Of a DNA stretch of 64,000 bases, positions 1-9,706 are shown piece after piece. The notes beneath the pieces are model-generated. The model did not search any database and was not told the DNA's origin. It saw only the letters and a program-made list of their open reading frames with translations. The stretch comes from Rhodococcus sp. 4CII (GTDB taxonomy: Bacteria > Actinomycetota > Actinomycetes > Mycobacteriales > Mycobacteriaceae): positions 1,054,001 to 1,118,000 of the forward strand of contig NZ_JACCFE010000002.1 of NCBI RefSeq assembly GCF_014256275.1, written 5' to 3'. The first letter of the stretch is position 1. Every line of letters begins with the position of its first letter. A program made the position numbers and the translations under genes.

Positions 1-968
1 GTTGCCGTGGTCGTCGTCGTGGTCGTCCGGGGTAGCCCGAACGTCGTTGTCGGCGTGGGCGCCGCTACCGGTACCGCACTCGCGTCGAGCGCACGGACGG
101 ATTCGGCGCCGGAATCGGGGCCCCGGAGAGTGAAGACGAGAACCGCTCCGACGACGACGGCCAGCACCGCCGCCACCGCGAAGAGGGTCGGCCGCACGTG
201 CCGCCGGCCGTCCTGTTCGGATCGTTGCAGCGCCGGCTCGAGCCAGTTCGCCTGCGGCACCGCCATCACCGGGGGCGCCCCCACCGCCTCGGGCAGGCCC
301 GACGCGAGGGCGCGCGCGATCTCTTCGCCGGTGACGACCCGGATATCGGCGGCCGGTTCGACGGATGCGGCCACGGCGTCCCGCATCGACGGAACCTCCC
401 GCGAATCGTCGATTCCCGTCAGCAGAATTCCGTCGACGCGACGGTCACCACGAGCCCGGATGACGAGTTCCGCGACCGCCGCCCCCCACTTCTCGATTCC
501 CTCGTCGGCGCAGACCGACGAATCGTGCTCACACTCGGCCACCCGGTATCCGCCGACCTCGCCGACCACGTAACTGGCGGTCGCGCCCACGGTCCGGCTT
601 TCCACCACCAGCCATCGTCCGGCGGGCGTCGCGATGCTCTCGGCCGCCGCCACGGCCACGGGAACAAGCACCACGCCGGCGGCAACGCGCGCACCCGCAT
701 CCGAGAGCACACTCCGCCGTGCGGAACCCCATTCCGAGGGGCAGGACAGTACCGCCGTCGCGATCGGCGCCGACTCCCCGTCGACGCCGATCGCGGACCG
801 CAACACCGCGGTCAGGGCGTCGGACACCGCGAGAACACCGCCGTCGACATCGATGTACTCGTCGTCGACGAAGTAGAGCGGCGTCATCTCGCGAATCGCC
901 GTCGTCACACCCTGCGCGCAGGACCAAATGCCGGATTCGGTGAGATGAATCGCGACCGACGACGTCAC
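1..968 (-). CDS. Type VII secretion-associated protein, Rv3446c-like (partial)
   Basis: The frame is open from a GTG at 966-968 to the window edge, so about 322 residues are visible and the C-terminus is missing. The GTG overlaps the eccC stop by 4 bp (GTGA), which indicates translational coupling. The N-terminal ~250 residues are soluble (begins MTSSVAIHLTESGIWSC). A single hydrophobic segment follows at about residues 259-281, then a Thr/Pro-rich linker. In M. tuberculosis the gene after eccC4 is Rv3446c, a membrane-anchored ESX-4-associated protein of unknown function. Position and architecture match that family. Assignment rests on synteny and topology rather than on a catalytic motif. 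Confidence 0.75.
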   Translation of the reverse strand, partial: MTSSVAIHLTESGIWSCAQGVTTAIREMTPLYFVDDEYIDVDGGVLAVSDALTAVLRSAIGVDGESAPIATAVLSCPSEWGSARRSVLSDAGARVAAGVVLVPVAVAAAESIATPAGRWLVVESRTVGATASYVVGEVGGYRVAECEHDSSVCADEGIEKWGAAVAELVIRARGDRRVDGILLTGIDDSREVPSMRDAVAASVEPAADIRVVTGEEIARALASGLPEAVGAPPVMAVPQANWLEPALQRSEQDGRRHVRPTLFAVAAVLAVVVGAVLVFTLRGPDSGAESVRALDASAVPVAAPTPTTTFGLPRTTTTTTTA

Positions 969-3900
969 AGCGGGGGCATCCACGCGAGCTGGATCAGGCC
1001 GGTACCCGAACGGTTGACCAGCGTTCCGCGCCCGGGAGGCATCGCGCTCGGGCGCACGGTCCCGATGAGGTTGCCCTCTTCCCTGTTGCCGCTCATCACG
1101 AGGCCCGTCGATTGCAGATCACGCAGGCGCGCGATGACCGGCTCGTACATGGCCCGTGCCGCACCGCCGGATCGTCGCGCGATGATCAGATGGAATCCGA
1201 TGTCGCGGGCGTGGGGCAGGAATTCGACGATCGCAGCGACGGGGTTGCCGCTCGAGGTCACGACGAGGTCGTAATCGTCGATGACGACGAAGACTTCGGG
1301 CCCCGTCCACCAGGACCGGTCGCGCTGCTGCTGACGATTGAAGTCGGGGCCCGGCATGCGCCCCTGCAGCAGGATCGCGAGGTCGTTCATGTTCCTCGTG
1401 AGTACGTCCGCGGACGGCGCGTACGACGCCAGGTGCTCCGTTTCCACGACACCGAGCATCGTGCGCCGGTAGTCGCCGAGAATGATCTTCGCCTGTTTGC
1501 CCGTGTTCGACGCCATGATGCCCTCGCAGATGTTCCGGAGGAGCGTCGTCTTCCCGCATTCGGTGTCGCCGAACACCAGGAAGTGCGGCTGCTCGGCGAA
1601 GTTCAGGAACGTCGGTGCGAGTTCGGCTTCGTCGAGACCGATCGGAATCTGCAGAGATGCCTGCGCGGGGTCGAGGTACGACGGCCACGACCCGGCGGCA
1701 TGCAGCAGGTCCTCGCGGTCGATCCGGGCAGGCAGCATTCGCACTGCCGGAGCGGGCCGGCCGTGCGATGCGGCAGCGACGACCGATACTGCGTGCGCCA
1801 CACCTGATGCCAGGTCGGTCGGCTCCGAATTTCCGTCGAACCTCGGCAAGCCGATGAGCAGGTGCAGGCCGTCGCGGGTCATGCCGCGTCCGGGCCGGCC
1901 TTCGGGAACCAGTGCCGCAGTCTTGCGCCCGAGGTCGGAATCCGAGGGGTCACCGAGGCGCAGCTCGATCCGCGTGCCGAGTTGATCCTTGAGAGCGGGC
2001 CGAACCTCGCCCCAGCGTGAGGCGGTGAGCACGACGTGCACGCCGTAGGACAGCCCCTGGGATGCAAGGTTGGTGATCTGCTGCTCGAGGGCCTCGAAAT
2101 CCTGGCGGATGCTGCCGAAACCGTCGATGACGACAAAGACGTCTCCGAATGGATCCTGCGCCACCCCGGCCGCCGCGCCACCGCTGCCGGGGTCGCTCGC
2201 GCGCAGTCGCCGGAACTCGGCCATCGACTCGACCCCGAGCTCACGGAAGCGCTGCTCACGCTGACGCACGAGGGTGTTCATCTCGGCGATGGTGCGACGC
2301 ACCCGGTCGACGTCGAGCCGGTTGGCGACCGAACCGACGTGCGGCAGTCCCGAGAGGCCGGCGAGCGTGCCGCCACCGAAGTCGAGGCAGTAGAACTGCA
2401 CCTGCTCCGCGGAATGTGTAGCGGCCAGCGAGGTGATGAGCGTTCGGATCGCTGTCGACTTGCCGGATTGCGGACCACCGACCACCGCCATGTTGCCGGT
2501 GGACCCCGACAGGTCCACGACGAGAAGGTCGCGCCGCTGGTCGTAGGGCCGGTCGACGATCCCGATCGGCGCCCGCAGCGAGCTCAGTGCGGGAACCGGT
2601 TCGGTGAGAACCGACCTCGGCAGCATCTGGTCGAGGGTCGGCGCGGCGTCGAGCGGCGGGAGCCACACCTCGTGGGCGCTCGGTCCACGACCCTTGATCC
2701 GCTCCACCACGACGTCGATGGTGGTCCGGGTCTCCGTCGTCTCCTCGGTCAGGTGGAGTGACTGTGGTTCGTCGCGGACGTCGACGGGATCCACCGCGAC
2801 GGGTGTGGCCGTGAATACCTTGGGGCGCAACTCGACCGCGGTCGCACCCGGCCGTTGCACGGTGTCGATGCGGCTGCCCTCGTAGGTGCCGGACACGTAC
2901 GAGGCCTGGAAGCGGACGATCTCTGCGGAATCGCATTTGAGGTATGCGGCGCCCGGCGTCGCCGGCAGGTGGTAGGCGTCCGGAACGCCGAGCACGGTGC
3001 GCGATTCGTTGGCCGAGAACGTCTTCAGACCGATCCGGTAGGACAGATGGCTGTCGAGCCCACGCAGTTTGCCCTCTTCGAGCCTCTGGCTCGCCAGCAG
3101 CAGGTGGATGTGCAGCGACCGGCCGAGTCGGCCGATGGCGACGAAGAGATCCGCGAACTCGGGCTGCTGACTGAGCAGTTCGGAGAACTCGTCGACGACG
3201 ATGAACAACGCGGGCAAAGGGTCGAGGTCGGCGCCCGCCTGGCGTGCCTTCTCGTACTCGGTGACATTCGCGAAGTTCCCGGAGGAGCGCAGGAGTTCCT
3301 GGCGGCGGTTCATCTCGCCTGCGAGCGCGTCCCGCATCCGGTCGACCATGGCCAGTTCCTCGGCCAGGTTGGTGATCACCGCTGCGACGTGCGGTGCCTC
3401 GTCGAGGCCGAGGAACGTGGCGCCGCCCTTGAAGTCGACGAGGACGAGGTTGAGCGCGTCCGGCGAATGCGTCGCGATCAGGCCGAGTACCAGCGTCCGC
3501 AGGAATTCCGACTTACCCGACCCGGTCGCTCCGATGCACAGACCGTGCGGGCCCATCCCGTTCTCGGCGGACTCCTTGAGGTCGATCTCCACCGGATGAC
3601 CGTCCACGCCGACACCGATCGGCACCCGCAGCCGGTCACGCCCGTGGCGGGGCAGCCACGCGTGATCCGGGTTGAGTCGGCCGACGTCACCGATCCCCAG
3701 CATCTGGCTCCACGACTGCACCGGCTGTTCGTCGTCGCCGGCATCCACCGCCGACTGCGATGCCGTCCGGTACGGCGCGAGGCGCCGGGCCAGCGTTTCC
3801 GCCTGATGGTCGCTGACGAGGTCGGCTGTCGCGAACATCTCCACACCGGTTCCGCTGCGGGCGCCGAGCGCTCCCTCCTGCGCCACCAACTGGAGTCCGC

Positions 3901-4966
3901 GCGTGGTCGTCAGCCGGGGGCAGAAGCCACTGATGTCGAGAACGGTGACCGAGTCCACCCCGCCATCCGTGATCATCCCCGATTCACCCTCGAGGATCCC
4001 ACCGTCGACGACGATGACGAACTGCGGGACACCGGGGACCGCGGGGGCGTTGCGTGAGAACCGGTTTCGCATCGACAGCTGCGGACCGAGCGCGGATTCG
4101 AGTTCGAGGACCGATCCGTAGATCATGCGAGAGGAACCGACGCCGTCGAACGACTCCGGGTGTTGCGCGTGCGGCAACCACTTGGCCCAGTCCCACTCGT
4201 GCTGGGTGTCGGGGCCGCACACGACCGCGACCAGGAGATTGTCCGGACCGTGAAACGCGCACAACTGCATCAGCATCGACCGCACCAACGACCGTGCCGT
4301 ACCACGGTTCCCCTCCACCGAGACCGCGGCGAAGCCGCGCAGCGACACCGCCGTGGGCAGATCCTGAACGACGGAATGCGCACGGACGAAGCGTCGAAGC
4401 GACACCGCGGCAACCGGTTCCAGATCCTCCACGGGACCTGTCTCCGGTGCGATGAGGCGGGTCGCAAGGCGCTGGCTTCCCCGCCCGACGCGCACATGGC
4501 AGTAGTCGGGATCGGTGATCCGGCGCTCCCACATGCGCGCGGTGCCCGCAAGAGTCCACAACAGACCCGGCTCGGGGTGACTCCAGTCGAGCGCCTTGCG
4601 CTGCTGCTCACCGGTCTCGGTGATGTCGCGGCGCAGTTGGTCCAGGTAACGCAGGTAGTCCTTGCGGTCCTCGTTGGCCTCGGCGGCTTTCGGGCCGCCG
4701 CGGCCACCGCCCGCCAGCATGCCGAGCATCGACACCATCATCATGACGGGAAACAGCATCGACATCGGATTGCGCGCCATGCCCGACGTGAACATCAGGG
4801 CCATCATCCCGACCATCGCGACGACCATGACCAGGGGAAGAAGTTTGGTCAGCAGGTTTCCCGGAACGAGGCGCGGAATCTCGGGCGGCGGTTGCAGGCT
4901 CACTTCGCCGCCCGGAATACGTGGTACCTCTCGTCGCGCCCTGCGCACGAACCGAATAGTGCTCAC
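965..4966 (-). CDS. eccC4: ESX-4 type VII secretion ATPase EccC
   Basis: This is the FtsK/SpoIIIE-type motor of the ESX-4 secretion system (1333 aa, inner membrane). Two hydrophobic segments lie near residues 45-90 (LLPLVMVVAMVGMMALMF and a Met-rich second helix). Three nucleotide-binding domains follow, with P-loops GATGSGKS near residue 478, GGPQSGKS near 828 and GDTECGKT near 1131. The first domain has a clear Walker B (ALFIVVDEFSELL). I chose the GTG at 4964-4966 because the protein then begins VSTIRFVRRARREVPRIPGG, the usual EccC N-terminus, with a G-rich ribosome binding site just upstream. The frame stays open further upstream, but that part looks non-coding. It is divergent from eccD across 279 bp and overlaps the next gene by 4 bp. 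Confidence 0.95.
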   Translation of the reverse strand: MSTIRFVRRARREVPRIPGGEVSLQPPPEIPRLVPGNLLTKLLPLVMVVAMVGMMALMFTSGMARNPMSMLFPVMMMVSMLGMLAGGGRGGPKAAEANEDRKDYLRYLDQLRRDITETGEQQRKALDWSHPEPGLLWTLAGTARMWERRITDPDYCHVRVGRGSQRLATRLIAPETGPVEDLEPVAAVSLRRFVRAHSVVQDLPTAVSLRGFAAVSVEGNRGTARSLVRSMLMQLCAFHGPDNLLVAVVCGPDTQHEWDWAKWLPHAQHPESFDGVGSSRMIYGSVLELESALGPQLSMRNRFSRNAPAVPGVPQFVIVVDGGILEGESGMITDGGVDSVTVLDISGFCPRLTTTRGLQLVAQEGALGARSGTGVEMFATADLVSDHQAETLARRLAPYRTASQSAVDAGDDEQPVQSWSQMLGIGDVGRLNPDHAWLPRHGRDRLRVPIGVGVDGHPVEIDLKESAENGMGPHGLCIGATGSGKSEFLRTLVLGLIATHSPDALNLVLVDFKGGATFLGLDEAPHVAAVITNLAEELAMVDRMRDALAGEMNRRQELLRSSGNFANVTEYEKARQAGADLDPLPALFIVVDEFSELLSQQPEFADLFVAIGRLGRSLHIHLLLASQRLEEGKLRGLDSHLSYRIGLKTFSANESRTVLGVPDAYHLPATPGAAYLKCDSAEIVRFQASYVSGTYEGSRIDTVQRPGATAVELRPKVFTATPVAVDPVDVRDEPQSLHLTEETTETRTTIDVVVERIKGRGPSAHEVWLPPLDAAPTLDQMLPRSVLTEPVPALSSLRAPIGIVDRPYDQRRDLLVVDLSGSTGNMAVVGGPQSGKSTAIRTLITSLAATHSAEQVQFYCLDFGGGTLAGLSGLPHVGSVANRLDVDRVRRTIAEMNTLVRQREQRFRELGVESMAEFRRLRASDPGSGGAAAGVAQDPFGDVFVVIDGFGSIRQDFEALEQQITNLASQGLSYGVHVVLTASRWGEVRPALKDQLGTRIELRLGDPSDSDLGRKTAALVPEGRPGRGMTRDGLHLLIGLPRFDGNSEPTDLASGVAHAVSVVAAASHGRPAPAVRMLPARIDREDLLHAAGSWPSYLDPAQASLQIPIGLDEAELAPTFLNFAEQPHFLVFGDTECGKTTLLRNICEGIMASNTGKQAKIILGDYRRTMLGVVETEHLASYAPSADVLTRNMNDLAILLQGRMPGPDFNRQQQRDRSWWTGPEVFVVIDDYDLVVTSSGNPVAAIVEFLPHARDIGFHLIIARRSGGAARAMYEPVIARLRDLQSTGLVMSGNREEGNLIGTVRPSAMPPGRGTLVNRSGTGLIQLAWMPPL

Positions 4967-5245
4967 CAGCTGCCCCCCATGACTACAACCGCCCCGAAAA
5001 ACCATGCAGCCGATCCGACCCGGAAGTCCGGGTCGCCCCCCTGGGCTGATCCGCGAAGTCAGACAGTAACCCATGACGGGCGGTCGGGCATACGGAAGGT
5101 CCGGGCCCCGCCGGACACTGGAGGCGGCACCCGCGGATGTCGTAAGGTCGGACAGCAAAATCGGATGACGATCCGTGGCCGGTCGTCGATCGGTGTCGTA
5201 ACGGCGCAGATGGGGTTGTGCGTCGCAGAGTTGGGGGAATCGCCA
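4967..5245. promoter_or_regulatory. Divergent eccC / eccD intergenic region
   Basis: This 279-bp gap separates the divergent eccC and eccD starts and must hold the promoters of both halves of the ESX-4 locus. I see no convincing -35/-10 pair or palindrome. A GGGGGA stretch (5232-5237) is the likely ribosome binding site for the eccD GTG. Confidence 0.4.
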
Positions 5246-6718
5246 GTGTCCATCACCCATGACGAATCGCGGGGCTCCGCCTCGTCCACCCGTCCCGGCG
5301 CCGCAGCAGATCTGTGCCGGATCACCGTGCTGTCGGCGCATTCACAAGTCGACATGGCGGTGCCGTTCGGCGTGCCGCTGGCCATTCTCGTCCCGGGAAT
5401 CGTCGACACGATCCACACCCACCGCAGCACCAACGACTTTGACGATTCGCTCGAGCAGTACGAGCCCAGCGAGTGGGTTCTCGCGAAGATCGGCCATTCG
5501 CCGCTCTCGACCACGTTGACGTTGCACGAGCACGGAATCCGCGACGGTGATCTGCTCGTTCTGCAGAGCGTGCATGCCGCCGCGCCGCCGCCGCTGTTCG
5601 ACGACATCATGTACAACGTCGCGATCGCCGACGCCGAGGACGACCGGGAGTGGACCCGCGGTTCGGCTCGGGTCGTGGGCTCCGTGGCCGCCGTCCTCGG
5701 CACCGGGGCCGGCGCGTTCGCGCTGCTGTGGTCCGGGGCCGGGACGGGGGGATTCCTCGGTGCCGGTTGTGCGCTGGCGACGGCGATCCTGTTCCTGATC
5801 GCCGGCGCGGTTACGGGCCGGATCTACGGCGACGCGCCCGGTTCCGTCGTGCTCAGCGGATGCGCAGTGCCACTCTCGTTCACCGCGGGGATGCTGTTCG
5901 TGCCCGGCGAACTCGGCGCTCCCCATTTTCTTCTCGGACTGGCCCTGGCTGGAACCACCGCCGTCCTGGCGTTGCGACTCGGCGGGGTCGGACTGCGCAC
6001 GTTCACCGCTCTGTCGGTGACCTCGTTGTTCGGCTCGTTCGCCGCACTCGCCGCGACACTGTTCGGCACTCCGGTGTCCGCCGTCGGGGCCGGGGTCGTG
6101 GCAGCCGCGCTGACCGGACTCACCTTCTCGGCCCGGGTGGCAATCCTGCTGGCAAAGCTTCCGCTACCCCCCGTCCCGGCCCCGGGCACCTCGGTCGACC
6201 CGTCCGAGGACGACCCGGACGACGAGGTCACGATGCCGTCGTTCGACGCTCTCGCCCAACGAGCGGCGCGGGCCCGCAAATACCTCACAGGCCTGGTCGG
6301 CGCGATGACAGCACTCGCCGTGACCGGTTCAGTCCTCGCCGCGCAACCCGGCGTGCACGACGGAATCTTCTGGCCCGGGCTGTCACTCGCCGTCGCGACC
6401 GCGACCGTCCTGACGTTCCGGGGACGCACGTACAGCAGCGCCGAACAGGCCGTACCGCTGATCGCGGGCGGTGTCACGATCGCGGTGCTGCTGCTCACCG
6501 CGACGGCCGCTGCCCTGCCCGACTTCGCGATCGGGTCGTTCGCCGTCGCGATCATGTTCGCCGTCGGTGCGCTGGTGCTGGGCATCATCGCCCCACGCCA
6601 GACGTTCTCGCCCGTGATGCGGCGGGGCGCGGAACTCGTCGATCTCGCGGTGATCGCGTCGATCGTGCCGCTCGTGTGCTGGGTGACCGGCCTCTACTCG
6701 CTGATGCGCGGACTGTGA
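5246..6718 (+). CDS. eccD4: ESX-4 type VII secretion membrane channel protein EccD
   Basis: EccD is the polytopic membrane component of the type VII secretion pore (490 aa). An N-terminal ubiquitin-like domain (CRITVLSAHSQVDMAVPFG onward, about residues 20-100) is followed by roughly eleven hydrophobic helices that run to the C-terminus, the standard EccD layout. A soluble acidic loop (DPSEDDPDDEVTMPSF) splits the helices. The GTG at 5246 has a GGGGGA ribosome binding site and gives the normal family length. The stop overlaps the mycP GTG by 4 bp, so the two are co-translated. Confidence 0.92.
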   Translation: MSITHDESRGSASSTRPGAAADLCRITVLSAHSQVDMAVPFGVPLAILVPGIVDTIHTHRSTNDFDDSLEQYEPSEWVLAKIGHSPLSTTLTLHEHGIRDGDLLVLQSVHAAAPPPLFDDIMYNVAIADAEDDREWTRGSARVVGSVAAVLGTGAGAFALLWSGAGTGGFLGAGCALATAILFLIAGAVTGRIYGDAPGSVVLSGCAVPLSFTAGMLFVPGELGAPHFLLGLALAGTTAVLALRLGGVGLRTFTALSVTSLFGSFAALAATLFGTPVSAVGAGVVAAALTGLTFSARVAILLAKLPLPPVPAPGTSVDPSEDDPDDEVTMPSFDALAQRAARARKYLTGLVGAMTALAVTGSVLAAQPGVHDGIFWPGLSLAVATATVLTFRGRTYSSAEQAVPLIAGGVTIAVLLLTATAAALPDFAIGSFAVAIMFAVGALVLGIIAPRQTFSPVMRRGAELVDLAVIASIVPLVCWVTGLYSLMRGL

Positions 6719-8106
6719 GGCTCCGCGTCACCCGCGTCGTCCTGGCCACTGCGATCGTGGCGGTCAGCGCCGCCGCGGGCCAGGGTGGGGCGGCCGCGGT
6801 GGTCCCCGCCCCCATCGACGTCGGTCTTCTTCCACCCAAGGACGGAACGAAGGTCGAGAAGCGGCGGCCCTGCAAAGATGCGGTACGCGTACCGGACGGC
6901 CCCGACGTCCCGGCCGCCCAGCGTGACCTCGACTTTCAGTCGGTCTGGCCGATAAGCCGGGGCGCCGGTCAGATCGTTGCGGTGATCGACACCGGCGTCT
7001 CGCGGCACCCCCGGCTGCGCGGACTCATGGACGGTGGTGACCTCGTGGGAACCGAGACCGGCACGGTCGATTGCGACGCGCACGGCACGCTCGTCGCCGG
7101 GCTGATCGGCGCAGCGCAGGTGCCCGGCTCCGGCTTCTCCGGTGGTGCACCGGATTCCCGGATCCTGTCCATCCGCCAGTCGAGCAGCGCGTACAGTGCC
7201 GCGGGCCAAACCGATCAGGTCGACAACGCCGGCAACTCGGTCGGCGGATACGGCAACGTGGCGACGATGGCAACGGCGATCCGGCGTGCAGCCGACATGG
7301 GCGCGACCGTCATCAATATCTCCGAGGTCGCGTGCAAGACCGCCGCCGAGGGAATCGGCAGTGGCGATCGGTATCTGGGGTCGGCCGTGAAGTATGCCGT
7401 CACGGTGCGCAACGCCGTGGTCGTCGCGGCGGCGGGCAACTTCGGTTCCGCAGAATGCAAGATTCAGAATCCTGCACTCGACCCCCTCCGCCCCGGCGCC
7501 GATCCGTGGGATTCCGTCAGCACCATCGCCAGTCCCGCCTGGTACGACGACTACGTGCTGACCGTCGGATCTGTCGAGGCGAACGGGTCACCGAGCGACT
7601 TCAGCCTGGCCGGTCCCTGGGTCGACGTCGCAGCCCCGGGATCCGGTCTGACATCGCTGCACCCGACCACCGGCGACCTGACCAATACGGTGTACGGCGC
7701 ACAGGGCAATGCGGAGCCGGTGCGGGGAACAAGTTTCGCGGCCCCGTACGTCTCGGCGACTGTGGCGCTGGTCCGTTCGCGGTTCCCGCAACTGTCCGCG
7801 CAACAGGTCATGACCCGGATCGAAGCCACCGCGCACGCACCGGCGGAGGGATGGAATCCGTCGGTCGGGCACGGGATCATCGATCCGCTGGCCGCGGTCA
7901 CCGTCGACGTTCTCCCCGACGGCGCCGCTGTCGATCAGTCCAATTCCGTGGCGATCGAGGCGCTCCCGGCCCCGGCTCCGCCGGATCGTCGCCCGCGCGA
8001 CATCGCGGTGGCCGCCACCGGAACGCTGGGTGCGCTGCTCGTGCTCGGCGTCCTGGCGTCGTTCCCACTCCGCCGCCGTTTCCGGTCCGCGCCAGATCGG
8101 CGCTGA
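6715..8106 (+). CDS. mycP4: ESX-4 mycosin, subtilisin-like membrane serine protease MycP
   Basis: MycP (463 aa) is the cell-envelope subtilase that each ESX system needs. It has an N-terminal signal sequence (about residues 5-27). The catalytic triad is visible: Asp92 in AVIDTGV, His123 in DAHGTLVAG and Ser340 in GTSFAAP. A C-terminal transmembrane helix (IAVAATGTLGALLVLGVLA) is followed by an Arg-rich cytoplasmic tail. It starts at a GTG that overlaps the eccD stop (GTGA). It is convergent with eccB, with only 10 bp between the stops. Confidence 0.93.
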   Translation: MRLRVTRVVLATAIVAVSAAAGQGGAAAVVPAPIDVGLLPPKDGTKVEKRRPCKDAVRVPDGPDVPAAQRDLDFQSVWPISRGAGQIVAVIDTGVSRHPRLRGLMDGGDLVGTETGTVDCDAHGTLVAGLIGAAQVPGSGFSGGAPDSRILSIRQSSSAYSAAGQTDQVDNAGNSVGGYGNVATMATAIRRAADMGATVINISEVACKTAAEGIGSGDRYLGSAVKYAVTVRNAVVVAAAGNFGSAECKIQNPALDPLRPGADPWDSVSTIASPAWYDDYVLTVGSVEANGSPSDFSLAGPWVDVAAPGSGLTSLHPTTGDLTNTVYGAQGNAEPVRGTSFAAPYVSATVALVRSRFPQLSAQQVMTRIEATAHAPAEGWNPSVGHGIIDPLAAVTVDVLPDGAAVDQSNSVAIEALPAPAPPDRRPRDIAVAATGTLGALLVLGVLASFPLRRRFRSAPDRR

Positions 8107-8116
8107 CCGAACCGGC

Positions 8117-9595
8117 TCAGTTGGACCCCGACGCGACGGCGGCGGGGTCGAGGTCCGGCGCGACCCCGTCGTGTGCGACGAGCGCCGACGACTTCCCCAG
8201 CGACGGACCCTGCGCCAGCAGGCCGAGAATCTGCCAGGGCGCCAGGGGCTGGGCACCGTCGAGACCCAGCGCCTTGGCGGAGTCACCGTCCGGGATACCG
8301 AACCGGACCCCCGTGTCCGCGACGAAGAAGGTGCTGTCCCGTCGGGTGCCGGTGGGCTCGATGCCGGTGGACTGTACGAAACCGCTTGTGCCCGGTTGCA
8401 CGTACACCGAGTCCGCGTTGTCACCCGTGCCGTCCGCTTGGGCCAGCTCGACAGCGCGGGCGTCACCGGGAATCGGGAGCGTCCGTCCCGCCATCAGCGA
8501 CAGTTCGGCCGCCGGACCGCTCGATCCGGTCTCGTCCGGAGCCCGGAGAGGCTTCCAGGACAGGCAGCTGATGGGCCTGTCGGTGGCATCGACGATCGTC
8601 GGCGCCGACTCCGGGAAGCTGTCCACCGCAATTTGTTCGACGGAGGGGATCCGTTTGGTGGCGTCGGGCGCGATGCTCGACATCTCGGTGTCGCCGTGCG
8701 AGTCGGACAGGAAGATCAGGTTCGCGACGGCCGAACTGATCTTCTGGATTCCGTCGCGCAGTACCACGTAGTGGGTGGTCTCGGAGCCGATCAGCACCTG
8801 GAAGACGGATCCCACCACTTTGTCCTGCAGCGGATACCGGGGGCTGCCCCCGGCCCCCGGGATGTCGGGCGCCGCGAGCGGCGGCACTTCGGGGACGGCG
8901 TTGACGAGGCCCTTGCTCACCGGGCGCGGGCGCGCCCCCTCGAGGCCGAGCGCCCGGGTGACCGCCGGGTCGTCGAGGTCGATCCTGGCTCGCTTGCCGC
9001 CATAGATGAGGTACGACGCGTCGGACGTCGACGCGAGCAGCGCCTGACCTCCGCCAAGGGGCCCGCCGCCCTCGGAGCCCTCCGTCTCGCCGACGATGAC
9101 CGATGTTGTGACGGAGCGATTTCCGTCGGCTCCGATCGAATCGCACACCGTCCACGGGGTCTTCGCCGCGGGGTCTCCGGGCGGCAGCGCCGACGGCGCA
9201 CCGGGGATTCCCACGAGGGCACCGCGGGGACGTGTGTCGAGTTCGGATTCCTTGACGATCACCGGATTCTCGGACTTTCCGACGATGAGCCGGGCGGACG
9301 CGAGATTCAGGACGGGACGGAGCGTGTCGCCCATGACGACGAACATCGCGCCGGAATCCTTCCCGACGACGATCGATGCGTCGCCGATCTTGTCCTGCGG
9401 GCGGAAGAGGGCCAGCCCGGCACACGCGGCGAGTGCAAGCGACGCGATCACGACCCCCACCACGAGTGCGCGCGACTGTGACCGCATCGGGTCGTGCAAC
9501 ATTCGGACGTCGCGGCGCACCAGAGCGTGCTCCAACCGCCTGACCAGAAAACGATACCCGTTGACCTGCCACCGAGTAGTGGGTGTTACCGCCAT
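8117..9595 (-). CDS. eccB4: ESX-4 type VII secretion protein EccB
   Basis: EccB (492 aa) is a single-pass membrane protein with a large periplasmic repeat domain, part of the ESX core complex. It starts MAVTPTTRWQVNGYRFLVRR, the conserved EccB N-terminus, and has one transmembrane helix at about residues 45-67. Cys residues in the C-terminal domain (WTVCDSIG and PISCLSW) fit the conserved disulfide. The ATG at 9593-9595 has a strong GGGGGAGGAA ribosome binding site. That site lies in an inverted repeat described separately. The gene is divergent from eccE. Confidence 0.94.
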   Translation of the reverse strand: MAVTPTTRWQVNGYRFLVRRLEHALVRRDVRMLHDPMRSQSRALVVGVVIASLALAACAGLALFRPQDKIGDASIVVGKDSGAMFVVMGDTLRPVLNLASARLIVGKSENPVIVKESELDTRPRGALVGIPGAPSALPPGDPAAKTPWTVCDSIGADGNRSVTTSVIVGETEGSEGGGPLGGGQALLASTSDASYLIYGGKRARIDLDDPAVTRALGLEGARPRPVSKGLVNAVPEVPPLAAPDIPGAGGSPRYPLQDKVVGSVFQVLIGSETTHYVVLRDGIQKISSAVANLIFLSDSHGDTEMSSIAPDATKRIPSVEQIAVDSFPESAPTIVDATDRPISCLSWKPLRAPDETGSSGPAAELSLMAGRTLPIPGDARAVELAQADGTGDNADSVYVQPGTSGFVQSTGIEPTGTRRDSTFFVADTGVRFGIPDGDSAKALGLDGAQPLAPWQILGLLAQGPSLGKSSALVAHDGVAPDLDPAAVASGSN

Positions 9596-9596
9596 T

Positions 9597-9705
9597 GTTC
9601 CTCCCCCGTGCCGCGCTGCGCTCGGGGGAGACGATACAGTTCGATCGACAGTCTTCACGGTGGACGGGTATGGGTCCGCCGGGTTCAGGTATTCGGGGGA
9701 GGAAC
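9597..9705. repeat. Inverted repeats bounding the eccB/eccE divergent intergenic region
   Basis: A perfect 12-bp inverted repeat (GTTCCTCCCCCG at 9597-9608 and CGGGGGAGGAAC at 9694-9705) bounds the short divergent gap. Each arm is the ribosome binding site of the gene next to it. A third partial copy (CGGGGGAG, 9623-9630) can pair with 9601-9608 to form an 8-bp stem with a 14-nt loop in the eccB mRNA, burying its Shine-Dalgarno sequence. Pairing is seen directly; an effect on translation is inference. Confidence 0.6.
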
Positions 9706-9706
9706 C

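Noticed and set aside
198..1274. Long plus-strand open frames opposite the Rv3446c-like gene and eccC.
   Set aside because: They are Arg/Gly/Pro-rich antisense readings of high-GC coding DNA with no recognisable domain.
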